A stretch of DNA of 64,000 bases. It comes from Shewanella colwelliana ATCC 39565 (lineage in GTDB: Bacteria; Pseudomonadota; Gammaproteobacteria; Enterobacterales; Shewanellaceae). The DNA lies in the NCBI RefSeq assembly GCF_000518705.1, contig NZ_JAEC01000017.1, positions 1 to 64,000 of the forward strand, read 5' to 3'. Positions 28,153 to 37,633 of this stretch are shown here, in pieces (the stretch's first letter is position 1; each line of letters begins with the position of its first letter). The notes below the pieces were generated by a model that worked only from the letters and a program-made list of their open reading frames with translations, did not search any database and was not told the DNA's origin. A program made the position numbers and the translations under genes.

Positions 28153-28539
28153 TTAGTTAGCTTTAGCCGTTGGTGTGAGAATCGCTTGGCCAACACAGAT
28201 TGCACGGGTAACGCAGGCCTGGGTGGCTTCTTCAAACATAAGGCAACGTTTGACCAATAGTCCATTAGCCCCTTTGTCTGCAGCGGCACGGCGTGCTGCA
28301 GTGCGTGCTTCGCTGATAGACGCAGGCACATCATTTGCGCGTGCTTGGCAAGACTCGCCTTCGACTAAACCTTTGACCTCATAGACCTCACTGGGCTGGC
28401 TACCCTCTTGGTAAAGCACGACATCGGTGACGGCAAAATAGTCGTTAATGGCTTGACCATCTAAGTTACTGTTGAAGGTGTATTCACCTGCACAGCCACC
28501 TAAGAGTAAGGCGAATAAAGCGAGCGTTGTCTTTTTCAT
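28153..28539 (-). CDS. rcsF: RcsF-like outer-membrane lipoprotein
   Basis: From ATG 28539 the protein has 128 residues with lipobox LLGGC (Cys16); a longer frame adds ten residues before the signal peptide and is rejected. The mature part contains the RcsF core: GLVEGESCQ, PASISEARTAARRAA, KGANGLLVKRC, and CVTRAICVGQAI. Four cysteines match those forming the two disulfides in E. coli RcsF. In enterics RcsF senses envelope stress and signals through IgaA to RcsCDB; none of these partners is in the window. It sits just upstream of trmO, as in E. coli. Confidence 0.88.
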   Translation of the reverse strand: MKKTTLALFALLLGGCAGEYTFNSNLDGQAINDYFAVTDVVLYQEGSQPSEVYEVKGLVEGESCQARANDVPASISEARTAARRAAADKGANGLLVKRCLMFEEATQACVTRAICVGQAILTPTAKAN

Positions 28540-28616
28540 GGTAAAGGCCTGTGTTGTGGGGCCAGCCAATGTAGATCAGGATAACTGACCTACATTGAAC
28601 TGTTTAGGGCAAAATT

Positions 28617-29891
28617 CTAACGCTTTAGATACTTTTGATAAAGTTGTTGTTGACGATTATTGAGATCTATTTGGCGACCATCGATAAACAGCGCTTCAAT
28701 CTTGCTCGATAATGGGTCAAGAATGTCGCCAGCAGAAATGATTAGGTTGGCTTTATAGCCGACGCCTATCGCGCCCATATCCTCAAGACCTAAGATTTTT
28801 GCGGCATCTAAGGTGATGCTTTTTAGCGCCTCTTGGCGGCTGAGTCCGTAAGCAACGGTTTGGCCTGCGGCGAAGGGCAAGTTACGCGCGTTCCAATCAG
28901 AGCTAAAACCGAGGGCAAAAGGGATATCGGCTTGCTTTAACAGTGATGGGATCTTAAAGCTCATCTCTGTCGGTTCATCGGTGCGCATCGGCAGGCTTAA
29001 GGTGCGGGTATAGATAACCTTAGCGTCGACCTCTTTGAGTTGGTCTGCCACACGCCAAGCATCATATCCGCCTACAATCACCAGCTTAAACTGGTAAGGC
29101 TTTGTCATCGCAATGGCTTGCTCAATCTGCTCGGCGCTATTGGCGTGCACAAATAGCTGACCTTTCCCTTGATAGAGGGATTGCATGGCTTGCCAACGGT
29201 TGTCGGTTTTATCTATGGTGCCAGCCTGCGCCGCCATATGGTACCTATAGCCGTCGATGAGTGTGGTCTCGATAGTATCGAGTTGCGCATCATATTGGGC
29301 TAATTGCTTTTTTTGTGTCTCTTCGTCGTGGGCAAGGCGCCTAAGGGTTGGCCAATAAAGATGAAATTGTGCTTGGGTTGGCACTAAAGCATCTTCAATG
29401 GTCCAACTGTCTAATGACACCAGTGATGACTGACCCGCTAGTGCTTCACCTTGGGGCACGACTTGAGCATGGGTAATGCCATTAACGCGGACGGTGGGGA
29501 TGATCTCTGAGTCAGGATTAAAGGCACTTATTGCCAGTAGTTGTGGGTTGCTTTCGCCTGCCTCATAACTGTCGTTACTCGGGCGCATCATTTCCACTTC
29601 CACTAAGCCCATGCTGGTGTCTAGGGCGATTAAGCCAGGGTAAACATGTTTGCCTTTGGCATCAATAACCTGTGCATCTTGAGTACTGACCTCTGGTCCT
29701 ATGGCCACAATCTGCCCCTGCTCAATGCGCAGTGAACTGCCCGTTTGTACACCATCAATGACGGTATGTAAGGTGGCATTTTGAATGACAATTGGCCCTT
29801 GTTGAGGGCTGGCTGGCACCATGTCGTGAGCTAAAACAAGGCTACTGCTTAGTGCACAGGTGACGGCTAAAAGTCTTGGAAATTGTTTCAT
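28617..29891 (-). CDS. Secreted amidohydrolase-family protein, catalytic histidines missing
   Basis: Start ATG 29891 shares its A with the stop codon of the upstream gene (TAATG), so the two are coupled. The 424-residue product has a signal peptide (PRLLAVTCALSSSLVLA) and an amidohydrolase outline: IQNATLHTVIDG, the metal-site position YPGLIALDTSMG and a C-terminal LGLEDMGAIGVGYKANLIIS. The HxH motif that normally follows PGLID is absent (LDTSM), so metal binding as in active members is unlikely. It may be a partner domain of the larger upstream protein. Confidence 0.85.
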   Translation of the reverse strand: MKQFPRLLAVTCALSSSLVLAHDMVPASPQQGPIVIQNATLHTVIDGVQTGSSLRIEQGQIVAIGPEVSTQDAQVIDAKGKHVYPGLIALDTSMGLVEVEMMRPSNDSYEAGESNPQLLAISAFNPDSEIIPTVRVNGITHAQVVPQGEALAGQSSLVSLDSWTIEDALVPTQAQFHLYWPTLRRLAHDEETQKKQLAQYDAQLDTIETTLIDGYRYHMAAQAGTIDKTDNRWQAMQSLYQGKGQLFVHANSAEQIEQAIAMTKPYQFKLVIVGGYDAWRVADQLKEVDAKVIYTRTLSLPMRTDEPTEMSFKIPSLLKQADIPFALGFSSDWNARNLPFAAGQTVAYGLSRQEALKSITLDAAKILGLEDMGAIGVGYKANLIISAGDILDPLSSKIEALFIDGRQIDLNNRQQQLYQKYLKR

Positions 29892-32800
29892 TAGTGCGCC
29901 TCCGTTGCCGCTGTTTGATGCCAAACGTCATATTGTGTATCGCAGTGCCATTCCGGTTCGAGGATTTCGGCTGGTTTTTCGCCCTCTACCGCAGGATGTT
30001 CACTTTGTAATATGGCTTGGATCAATGCGGCGCGCTCTGTTGCAACAGCAGTCTGCATCGCTTTGTCTTGCTGGCGGTCAAAGTAGCGACGTCCCTCAAT
30101 CCAGGTGGCATCAACTGTGGCATATACTGATAAAGGTGAGTTATCCCACAGTACTAGATCCGCCTGTTTACCTCGCTCGATTGAACCGACATATTCATCG
30201 ATACCAAGTTGCTTGGCAGGATTAATCGTCAGCATATTCCATGCGTCGACCTGACTCATGCCGCAATACATCACAGACTTAGCTGCTTCTTGATTGAGGC
30301 GTCGTTGCATCTCATAGTCGTCAGAGTTAATGCTGGTTAATACGCCCTTGTTGTTCATTAAGCAGGTATTTTGCGGAATGGCGTCATACACCTCAAACTT
30401 GTATGCCCACCAATCGGAGAACGTTGAAGCATAGGCACCATGTTTTGCCATCTCATCGGCGACCTTGTACCCTTCCAAAATATGGGTGAAGGTGCCAACG
30501 CGAAAATCATAGGCTTCGGCGAGCCGTAAAAACATTAAGATTTCAGATTGCACGTAGGAGTGAATATGCACTTCACGCTCGCCTTTGAGCACTTGGCTTA
30601 TCGCTTCTAGGCGGTAGTTAGGCTTAGGCGCTATCTGGCGACGTTTCTCGCTTGAGCGTAGATTTTGATAATCACGTGTGGCCTTGTCATAGGCTAATGC
30701 TTCATTAAAGGCTTCTTCGAAAAGCGACCTGACACCCATACGACTTTGTGGAAAGCGACGGGTAAAGTTATCGCCCCAGTTACTCTGTTTAACATTTTCC
30801 CCTAAGGCGAATTTGATACTGGCGGGGGCTTGGTCAAACTTAATGCCCTCGGCATCTTCGCCCCAACGCATCCGAATTACTTGCGCCTGCCCACCGATAG
30901 GATTAGCGCTGCCATGCAGCAGTTGAGCTGTGGTCACACCACCTGCCAGCGCACGATAGATTCCGATAGAGTCTGGATTGAGTACATCGCTGATGCGAAC
31001 TTCAGAGGTGATGGCGTCGGTGCCCTCATTCGTACCGCCATTGAGGGCGATATGAGAGTGCTCATCAATAATCCCGGCGGTAATGTGTTTGCCAGTTCCA
31101 TCGATCACCTGGTAGCCAGAAGGCGTTGATAGCTTTTGCCCTACCTTTTCTATTTTTCCTCGTGTGATTATTAGGTCGCTATTGGTCAATATCCCTTCGG
31201 GCGTTGATGTCCAGATGGTGGCATTTTTGATATGTAGCTTTTCGGTTTTTGGTTGATTTAGCAAACCATAAGCGACATTGGGCTGTGTCAGCCGTGAGAT
31301 TAACATCTTACTGGGCTTGTTGGTTTGGTCAGATTCTTCCGCCTCTTTAGCCAACTGAACACCTGCGACTGGGTGGGTGCGGTTATTTTTGTCTAACATG
31401 CGTCCATGGATCCCTTGCTCGTCAAACCAGAGTGTAAAGCGGTTGACGCCATCAAAACCTGCTTGGCCCATATCGGCATTAAAGGTGAGTCGCTGCTTGG
31501 CGTAGCTGACATCTCGTAGTGTGATCTCCTGTTCGCCGCTGCTTAAGAGCCCTTTAAGCTTGTCACCGGTTTCAATGCTTAGATCTAAGGTTAAATCACC
31601 AAGACTTATTTGGTAATCATGGTTTAACCACTGCTGGTCGCGCGAAATAAGCGCTGTTTCTTGGCCTTGTAGCCAAACGCTGTGGATTTTCCCGTTATCA
31701 AATAGATCCCCATTTGCGATAACTAAGTCAGCCATGTAGCCAGCTTTTAACTTGCCGCTAAACTCACTTATTCCTGCTATTTCTGCGGCATCAGTGGTTA
31801 ACGCTGCAAGCGCCGCTTGTTTACTTAAACCCGCTTTGACCGCTTGTTTAAGGCGTGGCCAAAATGCGTCGGGTTTGATGCCATGCTGAGTCAAGGCAAA
31901 GGGGATTTCTGCGTTGGCGATAACCATTGGGTTACTTGGCGCTCTGTCCCAATGCCGTAATTGTGCCAGCGGAATTTGGCGTTCACTGCCATCATCTTTT
32001 ACTTTTGGCGCCGCAGGGAAATTAAGCGGCAAAATAAGGCTATATCCGGTGGCCTTAATTTCATCTATTCGTACATATTCTCTTCCACTTGCTAATAAAC
32101 TGCCTGGTAATTGATGCTCATTCAGTAACCGGCCTGCGCGTAATAATCCGTTAAGGTCATTGCTAGCAAATATCGTTGGCTCTTTTTCTATATTGGCTAA
32201 ACGGGCCAAGGCGATATTAAATTCTATTTTCTCATTAGTGGTGTTTGAAAAAGATTTATCGATATTGGCGTTATACCATTTTGCATCAGCAAGAGTTTGT
32301 CTGATTAGCGCCATACTGCCCATTAATGAACTGGGGTAATCTTGCAACGAACTGCCTTTATCGAATGCCATTAAATGGCTAGACTTGGCCTGATAGATAA
32401 TGTCGTTGGCTTTTAATTGTGCCAATGACACTGTGGTGGCTCGGCCTCTAAAAATACCGTCTTGGAGTCCGGTTTGCACACTGGTAAAGCCATTATTGAC
32501 CCACTTTTTAGCAGCTTCACTATCAGGGTAGATATAGTTAATCCACTCTTTTTCTGCATGGACGGCCCCATTTTCAGCATTACCGCCGATACGCTTAATT
32601 TCGTAAACCGGTGGGCTGGTCGTTTCCTGAGGGTATTTAAAATCGATGCCATACTCGGCATAAGGATCAATAAACCCCGGGTAGATAGTGTGGCCAGTTA
32701 AATCGATAATATACGCATCTTGAGGGAGCTTTCCGTCGGTGATGACAGCGCGTATTTTACTATTCTCTATCAGTAGGGTGGCATTATCGAGTTGTTTACC

Positions 32801-32941
32801 GGGTTCTACCATCAGCCTTGCATTGGTTAACGCAGTTAATTTTGGTGTATTATCAGTGAGTTGACTGTTTGCTTGCAGTGTTGGACTCATCAATATACCC
32901 GCTAGTATCGATAGAGTCGCAAGAGAGTGAGCGTTAGACAT
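29891..32941 (-). CDS. Tandem amidohydrolase protein (1016 aa), one active-looking domain
   Basis: After a signal peptide (residues 1-24, ending LQA) two amidohydrolase units are fused. The first (about 30-440) has IYPGFIDPYAEYG where HxH is expected and so looks inactive. The second (about 570-980) has GIIDEHSHIALNGG with His628 and His630, then HIHSYVQSEI, GTFTHILEGYKVADEM and the metal Asp in LTSINSDDYEM, and looks active. Such imidazolonepropionase/prolidase-like proteins are frequent in Shewanella; the substrate may be a peptide or cyclic amide. It heads a run of five minus-strand genes. Confidence 0.88.
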   Translation of the reverse strand: MSNAHSLATLSILAGILMSPTLQANSQLTDNTPKLTALTNARLMVEPGKQLDNATLLIENSKIRAVITDGKLPQDAYIIDLTGHTIYPGFIDPYAEYGIDFKYPQETTSPPVYEIKRIGGNAENGAVHAEKEWINYIYPDSEAAKKWVNNGFTSVQTGLQDGIFRGRATTVSLAQLKANDIIYQAKSSHLMAFDKGSSLQDYPSSLMGSMALIRQTLADAKWYNANIDKSFSNTTNEKIEFNIALARLANIEKEPTIFASNDLNGLLRAGRLLNEHQLPGSLLASGREYVRIDEIKATGYSLILPLNFPAAPKVKDDGSERQIPLAQLRHWDRAPSNPMVIANAEIPFALTQHGIKPDAFWPRLKQAVKAGLSKQAALAALTTDAAEIAGISEFSGKLKAGYMADLVIANGDLFDNGKIHSVWLQGQETALISRDQQWLNHDYQISLGDLTLDLSIETGDKLKGLLSSGEQEITLRDVSYAKQRLTFNADMGQAGFDGVNRFTLWFDEQGIHGRMLDKNNRTHPVAGVQLAKEAEESDQTNKPSKMLISRLTQPNVAYGLLNQPKTEKLHIKNATIWTSTPEGILTNSDLIITRGKIEKVGQKLSTPSGYQVIDGTGKHITAGIIDEHSHIALNGGTNEGTDAITSEVRISDVLNPDSIGIYRALAGGVTTAQLLHGSANPIGGQAQVIRMRWGEDAEGIKFDQAPASIKFALGENVKQSNWGDNFTRRFPQSRMGVRSLFEEAFNEALAYDKATRDYQNLRSSEKRRQIAPKPNYRLEAISQVLKGEREVHIHSYVQSEILMFLRLAEAYDFRVGTFTHILEGYKVADEMAKHGAYASTFSDWWAYKFEVYDAIPQNTCLMNNKGVLTSINSDDYEMQRRLNQEAAKSVMYCGMSQVDAWNMLTINPAKQLGIDEYVGSIERGKQADLVLWDNSPLSVYATVDATWIEGRRYFDRQQDKAMQTAVATERAALIQAILQSEHPAVEGEKPAEILEPEWHCDTQYDVWHQTAATEAH

Positions 32942-33107
32942 AGTTATTATTAGGCTTTACAGAGCGTGAAGATGGTCAAAGATTATCTTAATTTGTGAAC
33001 AATTACCAAAGTGGCGTGTGCTTGTGAGATAAAATTTATGCTGGTCTTATCAGTTTATCATTTAGCGGTATTGTAAACGCGCCAAGTTAGTTCAACGCTG
33101 TCGACGA

Positions 33108-33144
33108 AAAAATAAAGCCAACATAAATATGTTGGCTTTATTTC
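33108..33144. terminator. hns terminator
   Basis: AAATAAAGCCAACATA (33110-33125) pairs with TATGTTGGCTTTATTT (33128-33143); the A/T-rich stem base gives T runs on both strands. It lies 40 bases beyond the hns stop codon. Confidence 0.85.
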
Positions 33145-33182
33145 TGACTAAGTCATTTACTCACTTAGTTTTGCAAAATGTG

Positions 33183-33575
33183 TTAGATAAGGAAGTCTTC
33201 TAGACTCTTACCATTGTCTAACTCATTTTTAAATACAGTCGGTGTACGACCTTGGCCCGTCCAAGTGATTGTTTCACCATCGACGACAATTTTATATTTA
33301 GCTGGACGCGGGGCACGTTTCTTCGGTGCCGCTTTAGTCGCTACAGCACCTAAATCATCAATAGATAAACCGACAGCTTCCATCTGTAGGCGGATCTCTT
33401 CGATTTTTGCATTACGTTCAGCCATTGCTGCACTTTCTTCTTCAGCTTGCTGGGCTTTTTCAGTGATGATTTTTTCAAGCTTAGCTGCAACATCTTTTAA
33501 ATCTTCAACTGACAGTTCTTTAACAGCAGCTTTAAAACGGCGACCATGGGTCAAAATATCTAGAAATTCGCTCAT
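33183..33575 (-). CDS. hns: H-NS family nucleoid protein
   Basis: The 130-residue protein has an N-terminal coiled-coil oligomerisation region (residues 1-75, EELSVEDLKDVAAKLEKI-like heptads), a basic linker (KAAPKKRAPRPAKY) and the C-terminal DNA-binding motif TWTGQGRTP near residues 104-112, ending in SLEDFLI. It coats and silences AT-rich, often foreign, DNA. The gene stands alone with a long AT-rich upstream region (33576-33720), as expected for autoregulated hns. Confidence 0.95.
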   Translation of the reverse strand: MSEFLDILTHGRRFKAAVKELSVEDLKDVAAKLEKIITEKAQQAEEESAAMAERNAKIEEIRLQMEAVGLSIDDLGAVATKAAPKKRAPRPAKYKIVVDGETITWTGQGRTPTVFKNELDNGKSLEDFLI

Positions 33576-33776
33576 GTTAATAAATTCCTGCTCGAATATA
33601 TAAAGTAAATATGATTACGGCGTTAATAATAGAAACTAATATCCGCTTTATCAAACTAATTAAATAATTATTTAGCTATATATTGTAAATATTATTTCAT
33701 AAGGGCAATTTCGGCTTAATTAGCTACTGTAATTCAGGCCATACATCCTAGACACAAACAACTGTTTGACTTCTTG

Positions 33777-33792
33777 TTGACGTTAACGTCAA
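33777..33792. promoter_or_regulatory. LiuR-type operator upstream of etfBA
   Basis: TTGACGTTAACGTCAA is a perfect 16-base palindrome fitting the published LiuR pattern (about TTNACGTNNACGTNAA). It lies 80 bases before etfB. A related box precedes liuR at 49437-49452, so both operons are probably controlled by the MerR-family LiuR encoded in this window. Confidence 0.7.
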
Positions 33793-33872
33793 TGGCACGT
33801 AAAGTGACATAAGTTTGTGATAGCTCGCTATGCACTATTTTGTCCAGATTAAAGACGTAAGAAGGAAGCCTT

Positions 33873-34622
33873 ATGAAAGTTTTGGTGCCAGTTAAACGCG
33901 TCGTCGATGCCAATGTTAAAGTCAGAGTTAACGCTGACAATACTAATGTCGATACCGCAAATCTTAAGATGGCGATTAACCCATTTTGTGAGATTGCTGT
34001 AGAAGAGGCCGTTCGTTTAAAGGAAGCTGGTGTTGTCAGCGAAATCGTTGTCGTAACGATTGGCCCTAAAGCGGCACAAGAGCAACTTCGTACAGCCATG
34101 GCACTTGGTGCTGATCGCGGTATCCATGTTGAGACCGATGATGAGTTTGCATCGCTTTCAATTGCTAAGATGCTTAACGCGATTCAAAATCAAGAACAGG
34201 CACAGTTAATCCTTCTGGGTAAACAATCTATTGATGGTGACAACAACCAAACAGGCCAGATGTTGGCGGCGCTTGGTAACATGCCACAAGCGACTTTTGC
34301 TTCTGAGGTCAAGGTTGAAGGTGACAGTGTTATTGTGACTCGAGAAATCGACGGTGGACTCCAAACCCTTAAGATGCCTATGCCTGCGGTGATCACCACA
34401 GATCTGCGTTTGAACGAACCTCGTTACGCAAAACTGCCAAATATTATGAAAGCAAAACGTAAGCCACTCGATACTGTTACGGTTGAAAGCTTAGGTGTGA
34501 CGTTGAAGCAGCATCAAAATATCGTCAAGGTTGCACCGCCAGCGCAGCGTCAAGCGGGTGTGATGGTTGCGTCTGTGGAAGAGCTGGTTGAAAAGTTAAA
34601 GAATGAAGCGAAGGTGATCTAA
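33873..34622 (+). CDS. etfB: Electron transfer flavoprotein beta subunit
   Basis: The 249-residue EtfB begins [16 protein letters not shown] and carries the family signature around [32 protein letters not shown] (AMP-binding) and the recognition loop near [21 protein letters not shown], which contacts acyl-CoA dehydrogenases. It follows AGAAGGAAG at a good distance and overlaps etfA by one base. With EtfA it carries electrons from acyl-CoA dehydrogenases, such as LiuA in this window, to the quinone pool through ETF dehydrogenase encoded elsewhere. Confidence 0.97.
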   Translation: MKVLVPVKRVVDANVKVRVNADNTNVDTANLKMAINPFCEIAVEEAVRLKEAGVVSEIVVVTIGPKAAQEQLRTAMALGADRGIHVETDDEFASLSIAKMLNAIQNQEQAQLILLGKQSIDGDNNQTGQMLAALGNMPQATFASEVKVEGDSVIVTREIDGGLQTLKMPMPAVITTDLRLNEPRYAKLPNIMKAKRKPLDTVTVESLGVTLKQHQNIVKVAPPAQRQAGVMVASVEELVEKLKNEAKVI

Positions 34623-35545
34623 TGGCTATTTTAGTAATTGCAGAACATGATAATGCGACCCTAAAACTAGATACGGCTAAAGTCGTTGCCTGCGCTCAGG
34701 CAATTGGTGCTGACGTTGATCTATTGGTTGCAGGAGATGATTGTAGTGCAGTGGTTGATGCTGCGAAACAGTTAACGGGTGTGCGCAAGGTATTGGTTGC
34801 CGATAATGCCGTGTATGGCAATGGTATTGCTGAAAACCTAGGTGATTTATTGGTGTCGATAGCCGCTGATTACCAACATATGTTAGCAACCGCATCGAGC
34901 TTAGGTAAAGATGTCATGCCACGCGTTGCGGCGCTACTTGATGTCGCGCAGATCTCTGAAGTGGTTGAAGTGGTTAGCGAAGATACTTTTGTGCGTCCTA
35001 TCTATGCTGGTAGCGCATTGGCAACAGTGCAGAGTTTAGATGCGGTCAAAGTAATGACCGTTCGTAGCAGTGCATTCGATGCCGTTGCCAATGATGGCAA
35101 TGCAGAGGTGGTCAGCTTAGATGGCGTATTTAACAGTGCGGTAGAGTTTGTGTCGCAAACTTTGACTAAATCTGAGCGCCCAGATCTGGGTGCTGCATCA
35201 GTGGTGGTTTCAGGTGGCCGAGCGATGGGTAGTGCAGATAATTTTGCAATACTTGAGCAGCTTGCCGATAAACTTGGCGGCGCACTAGGTGCCTCACGTG
35301 CTGCAGTGGATGCGGGTTATGTGCCTAATGATCTTCAGGTTGGACAAACGGGTAAAATCGTTGCACCGGATCTCTATATCGCTGTAGGTATCTCAGGTGC
35401 GATTCAGCACTTAGCCGGGATGAAAGACTCTAAGGTGATTGTGGCGATTAACAAAGATCCAGAAGCGCCTATTTTCCAAGTTGCTGACTACGGTTTGGAA
35501 GCGGATCTGTTTGATGCGGTGCCTAAGCTACTTGAGCTTATTTAA
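34622..35545 (+). CDS. etfA: Electron transfer flavoprotein alpha subunit
   Basis: The 307-residue EtfA starts at the ATG within TAATG shared with the etfB stop. The C-terminal FAD-binding domain has [31 protein letters not shown] and [21 protein letters not shown], the signature of this subunit. The N-terminal domain contains the repeated Ala/Val-rich strands typical of ETF. It forms the heterodimer with EtfB in the cytosol. Confidence 0.97.
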   Translation: MAILVIAEHDNATLKLDTAKVVACAQAIGADVDLLVAGDDCSAVVDAAKQLTGVRKVLVADNAVYGNGIAENLGDLLVSIAADYQHMLATASSLGKDVMPRVAALLDVAQISEVVEVVSEDTFVRPIYAGSALATVQSLDAVKVMTVRSSAFDAVANDGNAEVVSLDGVFNSAVEFVSQTLTKSERPDLGAASVVVSGGRAMGSADNFAILEQLADKLGGALGASRAAVDAGYVPNDLQVGQTGKIVAPDLYIAVGISGAIQHLAGMKDSKVIVAINKDPEAPIFQVADYGLEADLFDAVPKLLELI

Positions 35546-35593
35546 AATTATGTAAACAGTTGGTGAATGCGTTGGTGTTCATTACAATCTTAT

Positions 35594-35609
35594 TGTGATA
35601 TAGATCACA
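35594..35609. promoter_or_regulatory. CRP-type operator
   Basis: TGTGATATAGATCACA is a perfect TGTGA-N6-TCACA match. It lies 50 bases after etfA and before the terminator hairpin, about 85 bases ahead of the riboswitch, so its target promoter is unclear; activation of the lysine-transport leader is the most natural guess. Confidence 0.55.
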
Positions 35610-35612
35610 GCG

Positions 35613-35655
35613 AGCGGCTTTGAGGTAGCATCCTTTAAGCCGCTTATGTTTTTAT
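35613..35655 (+). terminator. etfBA terminator
   Basis: AGCGGCTT (35613-35620) pairs with AAGCCGCT (35637-35644) across a 16-base loop, followed by TATGTTTTT. Confidence 0.65.
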
Positions 35656-35687
35656 GTGCCTCACGTTGACCGATAGTGACATTGGTT

Positions 35688-35865
35688 GGCGTCCTGAGAC
35701 GTAGAGGTGCATTAAATATCAGTAGTATTCGTTAGGGTGATGCCGTATAGCGAATAGGAAAGGATTTGGTGCCGAAGTGGTTGAGTTCATCAAAGCTCGC
35801 TGCTGGGGCTGTCATCGAATAGAGACAGCACTGCCATAGTGCTTTTTATCCGGAATGATAAAAAG
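35688..35865 (+). promoter_or_regulatory. Lysine riboswitch (L box)
   Basis: Conserved L-box blocks appear in the right order: GACGTAGAGGTGC, AGTA, GGTGATGCC, AAGGATTTGGTGCCGAAG, CGCTGCTGGGGCTGTCATCG and CAGCACTGCCA. The aptamer is followed by CTTTTTATC-CGGAAT-GATAAAAAG (about 35842-35866), which is a candidate expression platform. The carrier gene starts 120 bases later. Lysine would be expected to turn expression off. Confidence 0.82.
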
Positions 35866-35988
35866 ATTGTATACCGAAGCATGGTATCACTATGGAGCGC
35901 TACTGATAGGACAGGTGAGGTATCGTTAGCTATATGCCACCAGTTCAGTTGCCCTCCATTCGTAATTAAACGAAGACAATATAAAACA

Positions 35989-37557
35989 ATGACAACTTTG
36001 AGTTATGCCGATTCGGCACTTTCTTTGCTGCCGCCTGTAGTAGCGATTCTGCTTGCGATTTTTACACGCCGTGTTTTGCTCTCTTTGGGGTTAGGGATCC
36101 TGCTCGGTGCCATTTTTATTGCCGACTATTCACTCTCGGGCACAGGGCAATATCTAGGTCAGCAGGTGGTGGGACTATTTTGGGATGATGGTTCCTTAAA
36201 CAGCTGGAATGTTTATCTACTCGGCTTTTTGATTTTACTGGGGATGATAACAGCGCTGATCACTGTCAGTGGCGCGGCTAAAGCCTTTGCCGATTGGGCA
36301 CGTCAACATATCCGTAGTAAGCGTGATGCCAAGTTACTCACCATGTTCTTAGGTTGTGTGGTCTTTATCGATGACTACTTTAACAGCTTAGTGGTGGGGA
36401 GTGTCGCGCGTCCATTGACCGACCGCTACTATATTTCACGCAGTAAACTCGCTTATTTGCTGGATTCAACTGCTGCGCCGATCTGTGTGATTTCACCAGT
36501 ATCAAGCTGGGGCGCGTATATTATTGCCCTCATCGGCGGCATCTTAACCGCACATGGCTTTACCGACACGGGCCATTTGAGTGTGTTTATTCAGATGATC
36601 CCCATGAATTTCTACGCCATCTTTGCGCTATTGCTGCTACTTTGCGTTGCCTTTATGGGCTTAGATGTTGGCCCAATGCGCCAGCATGAACTCAATGCCC
36701 AAAAAGGCATATTATATGATGAGAGCAAAGGCTTACCGCCAGGCGCAAACAGTGATCTACCCGAGGCCGATACTGGTAAGATTCTGGGTCTGTTTTTACC
36801 GATAACTGTATTGGTCTTTGCGACTATCTATTTCATGATCAGCAGTGGCGCTGACGCCCTCGCGGCCGACAGCCTGCCCTTTAGTGTGATTGGTGCGTTT
36901 GAAAAAACTGACGTTGCTTCATCACTTTTTTACGGGGCTATCGTTGGTTTACTGGCGACTTTAGTGTTGGTTGTTAGCCAAGGGCTAGACAAGAAGTTAA
37001 TTGTTAAAGGTGTCGTTGCAGGCGCACGCTCTATGCTGCCAGCTATCTATATCTTGTTGTTTGCGTGGACCATCGCCGGTGTCATTGGACAGATGGAAAC
37101 CGGTAAATATATGGCTAGCCTAGCCACGGGTAACATTCCGTTTGCTCTGTTGCCTGCGGTACTGTTTGTACTGGCTGGCCTGACAGCATTTTCAACAGGC
37201 ACCAGCTGGGGAACGTTTGGGATTATGTTGCCTATCGCCGCCGATATGGCGATGGGGACGCATACCAATATGATGTTACCTATGTTAGCGGCTGTGTTGG
37301 CGGGGGCGGTATTTGGTGACCACTGTTCACCTATCTCTGACACGACCATTTTGTCGTCAACTGGCGCTAACTGTCATCATATCGACCATGTGCTTACCCA
37401 GCTACCTTATGCCGTGATAGTGGCGGTGATCAGTCTTGGTGGTTATACAGTGCTTGGCTTTACTGAGTCATTAGCTGCTGGATTGGCAACCTGTAGTATC
37501 TTGTTTGTGATAAGTATTTTTATACTACGTCACAAGGCAAACCAGCCGGTTAGCTGA
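35989..37557 (+). CDS. lysW: NhaC-family carrier, probable lysine transporter
   Basis: I start at ATG 35989 (MTTLSYADSALSLLPP, 522 aa); the longer frame would run through the riboswitch leader. The protein has about 12 membrane segments and NhaC-superfamily motifs such as FIDDYFNSLVVGSVARPLTDR, FSTGTSWGTFGIMLPIAADM and FGDHCSPISDTTILSSTGA. NhaC-family members under L-box control have been assigned as lysine transporters (LysW), and the riboswitch here supports that role. It may exchange lysine with Na+ or H+. A strong terminator follows. Confidence 0.85.
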   Translation: MTTLSYADSALSLLPPVVAILLAIFTRRVLLSLGLGILLGAIFIADYSLSGTGQYLGQQVVGLFWDDGSLNSWNVYLLGFLILLGMITALITVSGAAKAFADWARQHIRSKRDAKLLTMFLGCVVFIDDYFNSLVVGSVARPLTDRYYISRSKLAYLLDSTAAPICVISPVSSWGAYIIALIGGILTAHGFTDTGHLSVFIQMIPMNFYAIFALLLLLCVAFMGLDVGPMRQHELNAQKGILYDESKGLPPGANSDLPEADTGKILGLFLPITVLVFATIYFMISSGADALAADSLPFSVIGAFEKTDVASSLFYGAIVGLLATLVLVVSQGLDKKLIVKGVVAGARSMLPAIYILLFAWTIAGVIGQMETGKYMASLATGNIPFALLPAVLFVLAGLTAFSTGTSWGTFGIMLPIAADMAMGTHTNMMLPMLAAVLAGAVFGDHCSPISDTTILSSTGANCHHIDHVLTQLPYAVIVAVISLGGYTVLGFTESLAAGLATCSILFVISIFILRHKANQPVS

Positions 37558-37576
37558 TTTTGAATGTGTTTAGATA

Positions 37577-37608
37577 ATAAAAATGCCGCTAAATTAGCGG
37601 CATTTTTT
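37577..37608. terminator. Bidirectional terminator between lysW and dcp
   Basis: AAAAATGCCGCTAA pairs with TTAGCGGCATTTTT with almost no loop; T runs are on both strands. Confidence 0.9.
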
Positions 37609-37633
37609 CTGGGTTGATTGCTGGGTGATAAGC

